Below, in pieces: positions 25,434 to 34,206 of a DNA stretch of 57,106 bases (position 1 is its first letter; every line of letters begins with the position of its first letter). The position numbers and the translations under genes are program-made. The notes under the pieces are model-generated. The model was not told the origin of the DNA, searched no databases, and was given only the letters and a program-made list of their open reading frames with translations. This DNA is from Acholeplasmataceae bacterium. GTDB lineage: Bacteria; Bacillota_I; Bacilli_A; ML615J-28; CAG-313. Where the stretch lies: NCBI GenBank assembly GCA_012838545.1, contig DUPC01000053.1, forward strand, positions 1 through 57,106. The letters run 5' to 3'.

Positions 25434-25858
25434 TTACCGATTCCTGCATTTTCTTTAATCGTGTCCAATAAACGATTGTTGAATTTTACTTGCGCTTCCT
25501 CCACATCAACGCAAAAATATTTCGTTATTTCTACGGCTTCATTGATGACAATCGGTGCGGGAGTGTTGGCAAACAACAATTCAAATGTCGCAAGACGGAT
25601 TATCGCCCGATCGACATACGACAAACGGTCGATAGTCCATTTAAACAGACTCTGTTTAATTACTTCGTCGATTTGATCCAAATGTTTAATAGTACCCTCA
25701 TATAGTTCTTGACAAAAGGAAAGAATGTCGGACTCTACTTTCAATTCATAGTAATCTTCGACAAGTTCAATCGCTTGTTCAAAACCGATTTGATCGTTAT
25801 TGATATCGTTTTGATAGAGGGCGATGATAGATAAAAGGCGTGCTTGATGTCTTTTCAT
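25430..25858 (-). CDS. nusB: Transcription antitermination protein NusB
   Basis: A 142-residue all-helical RNA-binding protein that joins NusE (S10) in the rRNA antitermination complex. It starts with the typical MKRHQARLLSIIALYQ. The C-terminal half has the conserved DRLSYVDRAIIRLATFELL, and NEAVEITKYF with the CVDVEEAQVKFNNRLLD ending. It overlaps xseA by 4 nt. Confidence 0.94.
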   Translation of the reverse strand: MKRHQARLLSIIALYQNDINNDQIGFEQAIELVEDYYELKVESDILSFCQELYEGTIKHLDQIDEVIKQSLFKWTIDRLSYVDRAIIRLATFELLFANTPAPIVINEAVEITKYFCVDVEEAQVKFNNRLLDTIKENAGIGK

Positions 25859-25867
25859 AACTTTTCC

Positions 25868-27412
25868 TTATGCTAGGGGGATTAGGAACGGTACAACCGC
25901 CACCCCGTATTGACTATATAGATTGCTGGAGACAATATTGGATTCCCATGCATAGGTGATTTTTCCTAAAGCCACATCCGATTCGGTTGACCAAGTAATA
26001 ATTAACCATTCTTGATTAATCTCATAGGAAATGGTAATTTCTTCGCCGTCTTCATCAAACAATTGTAAAGAATTAATAATATCAACTTCTTGTAACGGCG
26101 AACTAAAGGCAATCTTGACCATAGAAGGACTGATGACAATATTCGTGTAGTTTGGCGCTAAATAATTATTCCGTTCATGGTATGTTTTGGTGCGGGTAGC
26201 AAGGACCACCCGGTTTGCCACTTGTAGAATGTCAACCGGTGCCAAAGGTTCAATTGTTTCGTTTTCTTGTGCTTTATCCAGCATTCCTTTTTCAAGAGAA
26301 ACATCATCAGAGGAAGTATCGTGCAAATCATAAGTTGTAACTATCGTAGTATAGGTATAAAAATACGATCCCCTTGCTTGGGCTTGCCTTAATCCTACTA
26401 TATCTGCATCTTCAAAATCGTTTGGATTGTAAGAAGGTTCTTGGATGATATAGATATCGACTTCATCGTCCAGTTGTCGGTAAAAATCATTCAATAAATA
26501 AGTTAACGTTTTACTGTAGAGAGTTAAGTATTGATTTTTGGTTTCGACTTCAAAGGTATTTAGTTCCTTCAAATCGCTTAAACCTTGGTACCATAAAATT
26601 CCTTGAAAACGCATTTTTAATAACGGACGAATTTTGCTTTCAAACAAAAAGCCCATTTGGTCGTATACTTCTTCGGTTCCGGTTATTTCCTCTTTAAAAC
26701 GGTTGGTCATAGAAGAAAAGGTGCGAACCGTATTTTTTGTAGAAATCAATTCGGGGCTAACCCAGGCATCCAAATGCGATTCTTCCACTTGAGCTAATAC
26801 TACCGCAATCGGAATTTCCAATTTTTGCGCCAGTCCCAAAGCAAAATAATAGGCAAAGGCGCTAACTTGATTGGAAAACTCCGAACTTTCCGGGTCTATC
26901 CACTCGCCATCGTTAAAACCTTGTTTGTAGAAACCCACTACCGAAACAAAACCCTGGGCGGTCTTTTCCAAAACTTGTTCCATATCATCACTAAGCGGAT
27001 TATTGATAAACCCCTCCCCTGCAAGCAACCACACATCGCCAAAGCGAATATCGGAGATTTGCTCTTGATGGACGGAATCATCGATAATTAAATAATACTT
27101 TTTATAACTGGCGCTCGGGGACTTCAATTCGATTTTCCACAGACCGGAATCCATGACATAGGTGTAATTTTGATCAATTAAACGGTTATTTTCATCGTAT
27201 AAAGTTGCGACAATTACAACCCCTTCTTCGGATGACCCGCTGATAGTGAGGTTTTCTTTTTGTTGAAAAAACGCACCATCGGTCAAATATTGATCATGCA
27301 AAGTAAACGGCTTGGTTGGTTGCTTCCCGATTGGGTTTTCCGTCGGAGGGATGCAACCAACTAAAAGCAAAACTACGATAAGAAAACATAAAATAAAGAA
27401 AAATCGTCTCAT
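25868..27412 (-). CDS. Sialate O-acetylesterase-like lipoprotein lacking the nucleophile
   Basis: A lipoprotein of about 514 residues. The ATG at 27412, behind AGAGGTGA, gives a signal peptide ending in the lipobox LLVGC. The body resembles SASA-family SGNH acetylesterases: an N-terminal beta domain, then GDVWLLAGEGFI where the family has the nucleophile motif GQSNM, then GILWYQG (family GxIWYQGESN) and GLRQAQ, then TYDLHD at the catalytic Asp-His block. The motif Ser is replaced by Gly, so hydrolysis is unlikely; carbohydrate binding is one possibility. It lies 10 bases upstream of nusB, so the two may be co-transcribed, although the function is unrelated. I am sure of the fold family, less so of inactivity. 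Confidence 0.75.
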   Translation of the reverse strand: MRRFFFILCFLIVVLLLVGCIPPTENPIGKQPTKPFTLHDQYLTDGAFFQQKENLTISGSSEEGVVIVATLYDENNRLIDQNYTYVMDSGLWKIELKSPSASYKKYYLIIDDSVHQEQISDIRFGDVWLLAGEGFINNPLSDDMEQVLEKTAQGFVSVVGFYKQGFNDGEWIDPESSEFSNQVSAFAYYFALGLAQKLEIPIAVVLAQVEESHLDAWVSPELISTKNTVRTFSSMTNRFKEEITGTEEVYDQMGFLFESKIRPLLKMRFQGILWYQGLSDLKELNTFEVETKNQYLTLYSKTLTYLLNDFYRQLDDEVDIYIIQEPSYNPNDFEDADIVGLRQAQARGSYFYTYTTIVTTYDLHDTSSDDVSLEKGMLDKAQENETIEPLAPVDILQVANRVVLATRTKTYHERNNYLAPNYTNIVISPSMVKIAFSSPLQEVDIINSLQLFDEDGEEITISYEINQEWLIITWSTESDVALGKITYAWESNIVSSNLYSQYGVAVVPFLIPLA

Positions 27413-27511
27413 AAAGTCACCTCTAATTACAAAAACATTATACACTATTCAGCCGTTTTTTTCAAGCAGAATCGCCTTAATGGCCCTTCGAAATATTTGG
27501 GAAAAAGGAAT

Positions 27512-27560
27512 AAAAAAAGTTGATAAATGTTCAATATCCTTTTCAAACACTTATTCAACT
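27512..27560 (-). terminator. Terminator overlapping the end of queH
   Basis: On the minus strand AGTTGAATAAGTGTT pairs with AACATTTATCAACT, with two mismatches, followed by T7. The 5' arm overlaps the queH stop codon. Confidence 0.75.
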
Positions 27561-28837
27561 GATTTTTTATGAAATTCTTTTAAAGAAAACTCACATCCAC
27601 AATAATCTTGGCGATAAAGTTTAAATTGTTTGGATAAGGCCACCGATTGTTGGTAACCGTTATTTAGTTTAAAATTGGAATACAAAAAAAGTATCCCGAA
27701 TTGCTTTTCTAAAGCAATGCCTATTTCATTAATCTTTTTGGCATTCTTATACGGACTTATCGATAAAGTGGTTGTAAAAAAGTCAAAACCATGCCTTTTT
27801 GCATATTCTGCCGCCTTTTTCATTCGCAAAGCATAACAGGCGAAACACCGTTTATCCCCTTCCGGTAAGTTTTCCACCCCCTTGATTTTCATCAAATATT
27901 CCTGGTGATTGTAAGGTGGGACAATTAAAGGAATGTTTAATTGTAAATATTCAATTATTTTGCCTTGTTCTTGAAGTCGCAAATGATATTCTGCTTCCGG
28001 AAAAATATTCGGGTTGTAATAATAAATCGATATCTCGAAATAATTCGCCAATTTCTTTAAAACAGCACTGCTGCACGGGCCGCAACAGCTGTGAAGCAAT
28101 AACTTTGGTTTTATTTTTCGAGATTTTAATTCCCATAATTTATTTTCGAAGGCTTTTTGGTCATGGATTTCTAACCTTGAACCCCCCCGCAAAACATGCC
28201 ATAAGGTTTCGTTTTGAAACCCTAAGGATTTTAGAAGGGTTAAATCGACATTATTCTCTTCTAATAAAATGGTAACAAACGATACTTGTTTTTGAAGCAA
28301 AGACAATAGGATTAGAAAAAAACCGCCAAAAAGACCGTCAACATTTGGATGAATCTGGTATTTTTGAATAAAAGCTTCTTTTTCGCAAAGGATTAGTTCC
28401 ACCTTCAAAAAAGCAATATGATTAAGAGCCTTTATTTCTATTATTTGTGTTTTGGCAGTATGCTCGATATTAACCCGATATTCAAAACGGGGAGGATCAA
28501 ATTTTTCTATTTGTTGAAAATATTTAACTAGTTTATAATACCTGGTGTCTTGATACAAAAAAGGGCATCGTTTGCTTAATTGGAGTTTGTGAAAAGCATC
28601 ATCGTTTACGATTATTTGATCAAACCAAGTTTGGTAAGGAAACTTTGGTTTTCCAAAGGCATGATAGTAATGAATGGCTTCTTGACTGACAAGAGAATAT
28701 TGAAAAAGGGCTTGGGAATTGCCTTCAGTATGCAAAATAACTTCTTTATCGCTAGCCAAAGTTAATAATTCTTTTAGCGAATTCATAAAACTGGTTGTTG
28801 GATTTGCCAAATAATGTTTAAATAAAAAATCTTTCAT
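27551..28837 (-). CDS. queH: QueH-type epoxyqueuosine reductase with an extra N-terminal domain
   Basis: A 428-residue protein. The C-terminal half (about 225-425) is QueH (DUF208), which reduces epoxyqueuosine to queuosine in tRNA. It has LLLHSCCGPCSSAVL with the adjacent Cys pair, GDKRCFACYALRM with CxxC, TTLSISPYKN, and a late DYCGCEFSLKE. QueH alone is about 200 residues. The extra N-terminal half (about 1-220) is unusual; its end, LLKSLGFQNETLWHVL, looks like the last strand-helix of a GNAT acetyltransferase fold, but no clear acetyl-CoA motif is seen. No other queuosine genes are in the window. Confidence 0.88.
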   Translation of the reverse strand: MKDFLFKHYLANPTTSFMNSLKELLTLASDKEVILHTEGNSQALFQYSLVSQEAIHYYHAFGKPKFPYQTWFDQIIVNDDAFHKLQLSKRCPFLYQDTRYYKLVKYFQQIEKFDPPRFEYRVNIEHTAKTQIIEIKALNHIAFLKVELILCEKEAFIQKYQIHPNVDGLFGGFFLILLSLLQKQVSFVTILLEENNVDLTLLKSLGFQNETLWHVLRGGSRLEIHDQKAFENKLWELKSRKIKPKLLLHSCCGPCSSAVLKKLANYFEISIYYYNPNIFPEAEYHLRLQEQGKIIEYLQLNIPLIVPPYNHQEYLMKIKGVENLPEGDKRCFACYALRMKKAAEYAKRHGFDFFTTTLSISPYKNAKKINEIGIALEKQFGILFLYSNFKLNNGYQQSVALSKQFKLYRQDYCGCEFSLKEFHKKSVE

Positions 28838-28885
28838 GATACCTTCACCTTTAAATTATTATATCACGAAAGACCCTACTGTTTG

Positions 28886-30022
28886 TTATAAATTACAATT
28901 TTCTTTATCTCTTCCAAGTTTTGTTATAACGATTTCTTCAAATCGGGTACGTAAACTCTTAACAATCTTTTGCATAACGGTTAACTTTTGCCAAATATCG
29001 TTGGCTAAGGAAAGTTGGTTTTTGGCCCTCACCAAATTGTGTTTTGGATACCGCGTCAAAAAGTATTTATCTCCCAACAAATAATCCGTTAAAAAGCGCA
29101 TCCCGCATTCCATCGTAATAATATAAACACTTTCTGAAAGCATGTCTCCTTCTTTGTCGCTCAACCATTCATTCGCTTGCAACAAATACCCCGCTGAAAA
29201 GGCAATAAAACGGGTAATATCGAAAGCAATATGTTTGAACTCTTTGTCATCTTCCGGTTTTGTGGAAGCCCCGACACGCAAAGCATCGCCAAAATCAAAA
29301 AGCACACTTCCAGGCATAACCGTATCAAGGTCAATCAAACACAACGCACGATTTGTCAATTGATCAAACATTACATTGTTTAGTTTGGTGTCGTTATGGG
29401 TCACCCGCAGAGGAATTTCCTTTTGGTCCAAAGCGGTTTGAACACGACTTAAAAAAGATTTTTTATCCAAAAAGTTTTGAATTTCGTTTTTAGTTTCTTT
29501 AATCCTTTCCTTGATACCAACTTTCGCGGCTTTTTTTAAGGCTTTTATTCGTTTGGGGGTATTATGAAAATCCGGAATCACTTCATAAAGGAGTTTAACG
29601 GGAAAATCTTGCAAGTGATTCTGAAAAATTCCGATTGCTCTACCTACTTCTTTGAATTGGCGGAGATCCTGTAGTTGTTGATAGTTATGAGCATTTTCCA
29701 AATAATGATAACAGCGATAGCAACCGCTAGCGTCTTCAACCAAGGTTTTGCCCTCAGAGCTCATGATTACATGCAAGGTTTGGTTGTGTTCCTCTTTACT
29801 GGCAATATGACGGGTAACATGAACAATATTTTCCATTAATCGATGAGGATTGGGAAAAACATACGTATTGATTTTTTGAATGATATAGTCGTAGTAACCG
29901 TTAGCGTCTTGGGTGCGTACAAGAAAGGTCTTATTGACCAAGCCATTGAAATGGCTGTCAACATCAACAACATCGCCTTTAATTAAAAAATGACCAGCAA
30001 TACGCTTGATGATCGAATTCAT
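28886..30022 (-). CDS. APH-fold kinase, NahK-like (N-acetylhexosamine 1-kinase type)
   Basis: A 378-residue protein of the aminoglycoside phosphotransferase/choline kinase fold. The catalytic loop is THNDTKLNNVMFD near residue 205 (His-x-Asp and Asn), and the metal-binding segment is CLIDLDTVMPGSVLFDFGDALR near 230. The N-terminal lobe includes FLVRTQDANGYYDYIIQKIN. The HNDTK.NN motif and overall length match NahK-type kinases, which phosphorylate N-acetylhexosamines at C1, better than antibiotic-resistance kinases. It is a single gene next to a convergent-sized spacer, with no sugar genes beside it. Confidence 0.8.
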   Translation of the reverse strand: MNSIIKRIAGHFLIKGDVVDVDSHFNGLVNKTFLVRTQDANGYYDYIIQKINTYVFPNPHRLMENIVHVTRHIASKEEHNQTLHVIMSSEGKTLVEDASGCYRCYHYLENAHNYQQLQDLRQFKEVGRAIGIFQNHLQDFPVKLLYEVIPDFHNTPKRIKALKKAAKVGIKERIKETKNEIQNFLDKKSFLSRVQTALDQKEIPLRVTHNDTKLNNVMFDQLTNRALCLIDLDTVMPGSVLFDFGDALRVGASTKPEDDKEFKHIAFDITRFIAFSAGYLLQANEWLSDKEGDMLSESVYIITMECGMRFLTDYLLGDKYFLTRYPKHNLVRAKNQLSLANDIWQKLTVMQKIVKSLRTRFEEIVITKLGRDKENCNL

Positions 30023-30145
30023 TGTAAAACCCCTAACCTATATTATATTCATATCCTACTTATGTATATGCCTAAATAAGGTTATTGGTTACTTTTGGGT
30101 TTTTGTTAATTCATTATTAATATATGGCAAAATCCTTTAAGGGTG

Positions 30146-30172
30146 AAAAAAAGAGGAAACGAAGTTCCCCTC
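30146..30172 (-). terminator. Terminator of the 15-residue-repeat protein gene
   Basis: On the minus strand GAGGGGAAC-TTC-GTTTCCTC is followed by T7. It lies 23 bases past the stop codon. The remaining gap to the kinase start (about 30023-30145) has only AT-rich sequence and the TATAAT -10 of the kinase gene. Confidence 0.75.
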
Positions 30173-30194
30173 ATTTCCTCCATCGATGGTCAAG

Positions 30195-30623
30195 TTATTT
30201 TTTATTCGACGTTGACGCTCGACTATTTGGTTTGGCTACACTGGAACGGCCGGACTTGAGATTGGTCCGTTCTTGAAGTTTCATGGCGCTTTCATCTTTG
30301 CCAAATTCCACTTCGTTGTATTCCTTTGGAATCTCTCGCTCCTTGGCAAACTCTACCTGGTTTGCTTTTTTCTTGGTTTCTTCCTCTTTGGCAAATTCCA
30401 CTTGATTGACATTCGGAACTGTTTCGCCGTATAGATGGTCATAACGTTCCCTGGCATCAACATAAGTTCCCAATTCGATATCATGCGCGTAGTCATGATT
30501 AGGGTCAAGCGGAGTTGTCAAAAGGTCGTTGGCCATTTGATTGGCATTGCGCGTAGCCTGATTGCGCTTTTTGGCTTGTTCTTGATCTTGACGATTCGAA
30601 CGATTATTTTTTTCTTGTCTCAT
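30195..30623 (-). CDS. Hydrophilic protein with three 15-residue repeats, possible spore protein
   Basis: A 142-residue, highly charged protein with no signal peptide and no hydrophobic core. The N-terminal 30 residues are rich in Asn, Gln, Lys and Arg. Three exact-length repeats of 15 residues follow (residues 73-87, 88-102, 103-117), each starting N(Q/E)VEF(A/G)K. The tail is Ser-, Lys- and Asn-rich. The layout and the EFA element recall gamma-type small acid-soluble spore proteins (repeats with TEFASE), but the match is not good enough to name it so. It is monocistronic, with an AATGGAGG site. About 23 bases upstream lies CATAATA, which fits the sigma-G/sigma-F -10 pattern, with only a weak -35. 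Confidence 0.75.
   Translation of the reverse strand: MRQEKNNRSNRQDQEQAKKRNQATRNANQMANDLLTTPLDPNHDYAHDIELGTYVDARERYDHLYGETVPNVNQVEFAKEEETKKKANQVEFAKEREIPKEYNEVEFGKDESAMKLQERTNLKSGRSSVAKPNSRASTSNKK
30273..30407 (-). repeat. Three tandem 45-bp coding repeats
   Basis: Three in-frame units of 45 bp encode NQVEFAKEEETKKKA, NQVEFAKEREIPKEY and NEVEFGKDESAMKLQ. The first nine bases of each unit and the VEF(A/G)K codons are best conserved; the ends have drifted. Confidence 0.9.
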
Positions 30624-30674
30624 AAAAAACCTCCATTGACATTGTTATTATGTCTTAATTTTGGTTTTTTATAA

Positions 30675-31193
30675 TCATTTTAACAAAAAATCTTTGCCTT
30701 TTAATGTTTCTGGTTCAAAACGATCTAAATCGTTGTAATCCTGTTGTCGAAGCGCTTCGAAGATGACGATTGCGGCGACGTTGCTGATGTTCAAGGAACG
30801 AATATTATCATTAATCGGCAAACGAATGCATTTATCCAAATTGGCTTTTAAAATATCTTTGGGAATTCCCGTCGATTCTTTGCCAATAATAAAATAATAA
30901 TTGCCGTTTTTTTCGCTTAAGTCCATTTCATGGGGTGTTTTTAAGCCATAACGGGTCAGGAAGTAAAAAATCCCTTGATTTTGCTTAACAAAATTTTCCC
31001 AATTTTCATAAATTTTGTAATGCACATGTGGCAAATAGTTGACTGCCGAGCGTTTCATATGAGCATCGTCTATTTTAAACCCCAAAGGTTTAATCAAGTG
31101 TAAAAAGGTATTTGTCCCCGCGCAAGTGCGCATAATATTTCCCGTATTTTGGGGAATTTCCGGTTCAAACAACACGATATGATTGGTTGCCAT
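30675..31193 (-). CDS. trmL: tRNA (cytidine/uridine-34 2'-O)-methyltransferase TrmL
   Basis: A 172-residue SPOUT-family methyltransferase, which methylates the ribose of nucleotide 34 in tRNA-Leu. The N-terminus FEPEIPQNTGNIMRTC is the TrmL signature, and the C-terminal knot contains FIIGKESTGIPKDIL and IRLPINDNIRSLNISNVAAI, with the SAM-binding NxSN. The length is normal. The ATG at 31193 lies two bases after the stop of the MATE gene, behind GGAGAG, so the two are translationally coupled. The MATE gene has no functional link to it. Confidence 0.96.
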   Translation of the reverse strand: MATNHIVLFEPEIPQNTGNIMRTCAGTNTFLHLIKPLGFKIDDAHMKRSAVNYLPHVHYKIYENWENFVKQNQGIFYFLTRYGLKTPHEMDLSEKNGNYYFIIGKESTGIPKDILKANLDKCIRLPINDNIRSLNISNVAAIVIFEALRQQDYNDLDRFEPETLKGKDFLLK

Positions 31194-31195
31194 AA

Positions 31196-32605
31196 TCACT
31201 CTCCTGCTAATTCTTCTCTACCAATAATTCGGTCTTTTTTTCGCATTTTGAAATCAACAAACTGATAAAGAATGAATCCCAAAATCGAAGCCCCAACATT
31301 TCCGATGATCATTGCGTGCCAAACGCTGCGATCTCCAACATTGAAAACATAAAGAAATAAAAACAATGAGGGAACGCGCATTATCCAAAGACGCGAAGTG
31401 GAAAGGAACAACACCAAATCGGTTCGACCTGTGCCTTGGAAAACCCCGATAAAGTTTTGGAAAATTGCCATGAGCGGCAAATTGCATAACAAAAAGAGCA
31501 AATACTTTGAAGCAAGCTCAATAGCCGACTCCTCCTGCAAGAAAACCGAAACCAAAAAGCGTCTAAAGGGAATCAGTATAAGCGTTCCCACCGTGGTGAT
31601 GGATAAAACCATCCACAGGGAAATGAAAAACCCTTGTTTAGCGCGGGCCGGGTTTTTCGCTCCGACGTTTTGCCCCACAAAAGTGGCTAACACCCCGCCT
31701 ATTCCAAAGGCCGGGAACAAAACAAGCGAATTTATGCGGTTTCCCACACCAATACCCGCAAACATACTTTGATCATAGCCTGCAATCATACTATTCACAA
31801 TAACAAAACCTAGAGCGGTGAAGGATTGGCTGATTGCAGCGGGCCATCCGAGCGAAAAGATTCGGCCTAAGACTTTTGAGTCCAATTTAAACGAATCCCA
31901 ATCGAGGTTCATATGATGGCGATCGTCCCTTCGCAAGAACCCTATACAAAATGGGATGATAATCATATTTCCGATTACGGTTCCCCAAGCAGCACCGGTT
32001 AAATCAAAACCGAGAACTAAAACAAATAACATGGTTAGAATAATGTTAATGATAATCGAAATAATATTAAAGATTACCGGGGATAATGTATCACCCATCG
32101 ATTGTCTGGTTGCCTGGAAAGCAAAGAAAATAAATAAACCCGACAATTCAAACGATCTTACACGCACATAGCGCACGGAATAAATAAACAATTCTTCTTC
32201 CGCATTCATCATCCTAATAATATTTGGAGCCAAAATATAAAGCAAAATATTAAAAAGGATACCAATAAACACGCATAGCAACATCAGCTGACCGCTTATT
32301 CGTTTCGCTTTGGCGTACTGTTTGGCACCAATATTTTGACTCATTAAAGCGGTACCTGCTATCATCAACCCCATGGCTAAACCTTGTACAACCGAAATTA
32401 TCGGGGTTGTAAAAGATATCGCCGCAACCTGCGCATCAACAATCGGTTTAGCGTCTTTAATGTTGGCTACAACATACATGTCTACCATATCGTGAGCAGT
32501 TTTAATTATGCTGCTAAACATTATCGGTAAGGCTAAAATTAAAAAGGTTTTTACAATATTTTTACCGTAAAGGATGGCATCCTTTTTGGCCTCTACATCA
32601 ATCAT
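31196..32605 (-). CDS. MATE-family efflux transporter
   Basis: A 469-residue membrane protein with twelve predicted helices, typical of MatE family multidrug/toxin exporters driven by Na+ or H+. Paired half-domains are seen: LPIMFSSIIKTAHDMVDMYVV near the start and GWPAAISQSFTALGFVIVNSMIAGYD in the middle. The ATG at 32605, after AAGGTGAA, is preferred over an upstream start at 32662. It is translated with trmL. The substrate is unknown. The upstream 143 bases are shared with the divergent MFS gene and hold no clear riboswitch or operator. Confidence 0.92.
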   Translation of the reverse strand: MIDVEAKKDAILYGKNIVKTFLILALPIMFSSIIKTAHDMVDMYVVANIKDAKPIVDAQVAAISFTTPIISVVQGLAMGLMIAGTALMSQNIGAKQYAKAKRISGQLMLLCVFIGILFNILLYILAPNIIRMMNAEEELFIYSVRYVRVRSFELSGLFIFFAFQATRQSMGDTLSPVIFNIISIIINIILTMLFVLVLGFDLTGAAWGTVIGNMIIIPFCIGFLRRDDRHHMNLDWDSFKLDSKVLGRIFSLGWPAAISQSFTALGFVIVNSMIAGYDQSMFAGIGVGNRINSLVLFPAFGIGGVLATFVGQNVGAKNPARAKQGFFISLWMVLSITTVGTLILIPFRRFLVSVFLQEESAIELASKYLLFLLCNLPLMAIFQNFIGVFQGTGRTDLVLFLSTSRLWIMRVPSLFLFLYVFNVGDRSVWHAMIIGNVGASILGFILYQFVDFKMRKKDRIIGREELAGE

Positions 32606-32748
32606 GGTATTCACCTTCAGTCCTAATAACATAATTATACGAAAAATCGCAATTTTTCGCAACTAAACTATCTTATTACTTTTTTTCATGCTTTACTGGG
32701 CGTTTTATGGTAAAATGTTTAAGAAATCTAATCTGTTGAGGTGCAATT

Positions 32749-34167
32749 ATGAATAACAACTTCTCCAAAACCCCTGAATTGAAACTTAATTATAAACGAA
32801 CTTTCTACATTGGGCTTGCCTTCTTTTCGATTTTAATGATTTGGCAATTGTACAATCATTATTGTCCAATAATCTTAGAACATTTGCTTGCTCAAAAATT
32901 CCCCCAACAAGAGGAAAACTCTCTCTTTTATATTGTGGGTGTCATTATGGCTGCCGATAACTTATTGGCGATCTTTATGTTGCCAATTTTTGGCACCTTA
33001 TCTGACAAAACCAAAACCAAATGGGGACGCCGCATGCCATACATTATCTCTGGAATGCTTGCCAGCGTCATTTTGTTTCCGTTCATTTCGGTAATGTTTA
33101 TTATAAATTCGCTTGTGGGCGTCATTGTCATGATGGGATTAATCCTTATCGTCATGAATATTTATCGCAATCCTGCAGTTGCTTTAATGCCAGACATTAC
33201 CCCAAAACCCTTGCGCTCAAAAGCAAATGGAATCATTAACTTTACGGGGTATTTAGGGGCGATATTTGCAGGGGGACTAGCAATTGTATTCCCAGTTGGT
33301 GAATTTGGAAAAGAAAATTGGAATCCAAGAAATGCCTTTATTGCCTTTTTAATTGGCAGTATCTTGATGTTCATTGTCATGATTTTGCTTTTTGTCAAAA
33401 TTAAAGAAAACAAACTGGTGGAAGAAACAAAGGAAGAAATGTCTCTTGGAGAACAATTAAGCCAAACGCACGAAAAAATAGAAGAAAACAAACCGTTAAG
33501 TTCCGTTGACAAACGTAATATCTTTATTCTGTTGTTCTCTGTTCTCTTTTGGTTTGTATCGTTTAATGCGATGGAAACCTTTAACAGCCTCTTTTGCAAA
33601 GTAATATTTAATGATGAAAAAATAAACGGCATAGTGGTTATTGTTTTAACAGTCTCTTCTATCCTTACTTTTCTGGCTTCCATGAATTTGTCGTTTAAAA
33701 TCGGCCGGAAAAATTGCATTTTGTTAGGACTATTGCTCGTTATCCTAGGCTTTTTGGGAATAATCTTTCTGCTAACCTCCCAAGGAGTATTTAAGGAAAG
33801 CGTAACAGAAATTACCTTGCCTTCTCCACTATTTATTCTCTACTTGGCGATGATTGCCGTCTGCGGGGTTGGTTGGGCCTTGATTAACGCCAACTCCTAT
33901 CCAATCATGGTGGAAATGTCTTCAAAAAACAATGTCGGCAAATATACCGGTTATTACTATACTTTCTCGATGGTTGCCCAATCGGTTACTCCGATTGTGG
34001 TCGGATTAATCATGTCCTTTAATAACCGCGGTTTGAAATTGCTCTATCCTTATTCCTTCGTTACCATGGTTTTTGCCTTATTAATATTTGTCTTCTTTAA
34101 AGAAAACAAAAGAGCGGTCAACCAAATTAAACGTGGTTTTGAAGGTTTAGCGGGCGACGACGATTAA
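32749..34167 (+). CDS. MFS transporter (SLC45/sugar-permease-like)
   Basis: A 472-residue major facilitator with about twelve helices. The loop 2-3 signature GTLSDKTKTKWGRRMPYI is the classic MFS motif and matches glycoside-pentoside-hexuronide/SLC45-type sugar carriers best. A polar central loop (about 225-255, rich in Glu) separates the halves. An extended -10 (TGGTAAAAT, about 32709-32717) and AGGTG precede the ATG. It is transcribed alone, divergent from the MATE gene, and ends in a bidirectional terminator. The sugar cannot be inferred; no catabolic gene is adjacent. Confidence 0.88.
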   Translation: MNNNFSKTPELKLNYKRTFYIGLAFFSILMIWQLYNHYCPIILEHLLAQKFPQQEENSLFYIVGVIMAADNLLAIFMLPIFGTLSDKTKTKWGRRMPYIISGMLASVILFPFISVMFIINSLVGVIVMMGLILIVMNIYRNPAVALMPDITPKPLRSKANGIINFTGYLGAIFAGGLAIVFPVGEFGKENWNPRNAFIAFLIGSILMFIVMILLFVKIKENKLVEETKEEMSLGEQLSQTHEKIEENKPLSSVDKRNIFILLFSVLFWFVSFNAMETFNSLFCKVIFNDEKINGIVVIVLTVSSILTFLASMNLSFKIGRKNCILLGLLLVILGFLGIIFLLTSQGVFKESVTEITLPSPLFILYLAMIAVCGVGWALINANSYPIMVEMSSKNNVGKYTGYYYTFSMVAQSVTPIVVGLIMSFNNRGLKLLYPYSFVTMVFALLIFVFFKENKRAVNQIKRGFEGLAGDDD

Positions 34168-34172
34168 CTTAC

Positions 34173-34206
34173 AAAAGACCAAGCTTTTACGCTTGGCCTT
34201 TTTTTT
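34173..34206. terminator. Bidirectional terminator between the MFS gene and the U32 peptidase gene
   Basis: AAAAGACCAAGC pairs with GCTTGGCCTTTT around TTTTAC, with T8 on the plus strand and AAAA on the other arm, giving a T-tail for the minus strand too. Confidence 0.85.

Noticed and set aside
33162-33719. 185-codon open frame antisense to the MFS transporter
   Set aside because: Long antisense frames are common opposite membrane protein genes in this composition; the MFS protein on the plus strand is clear.
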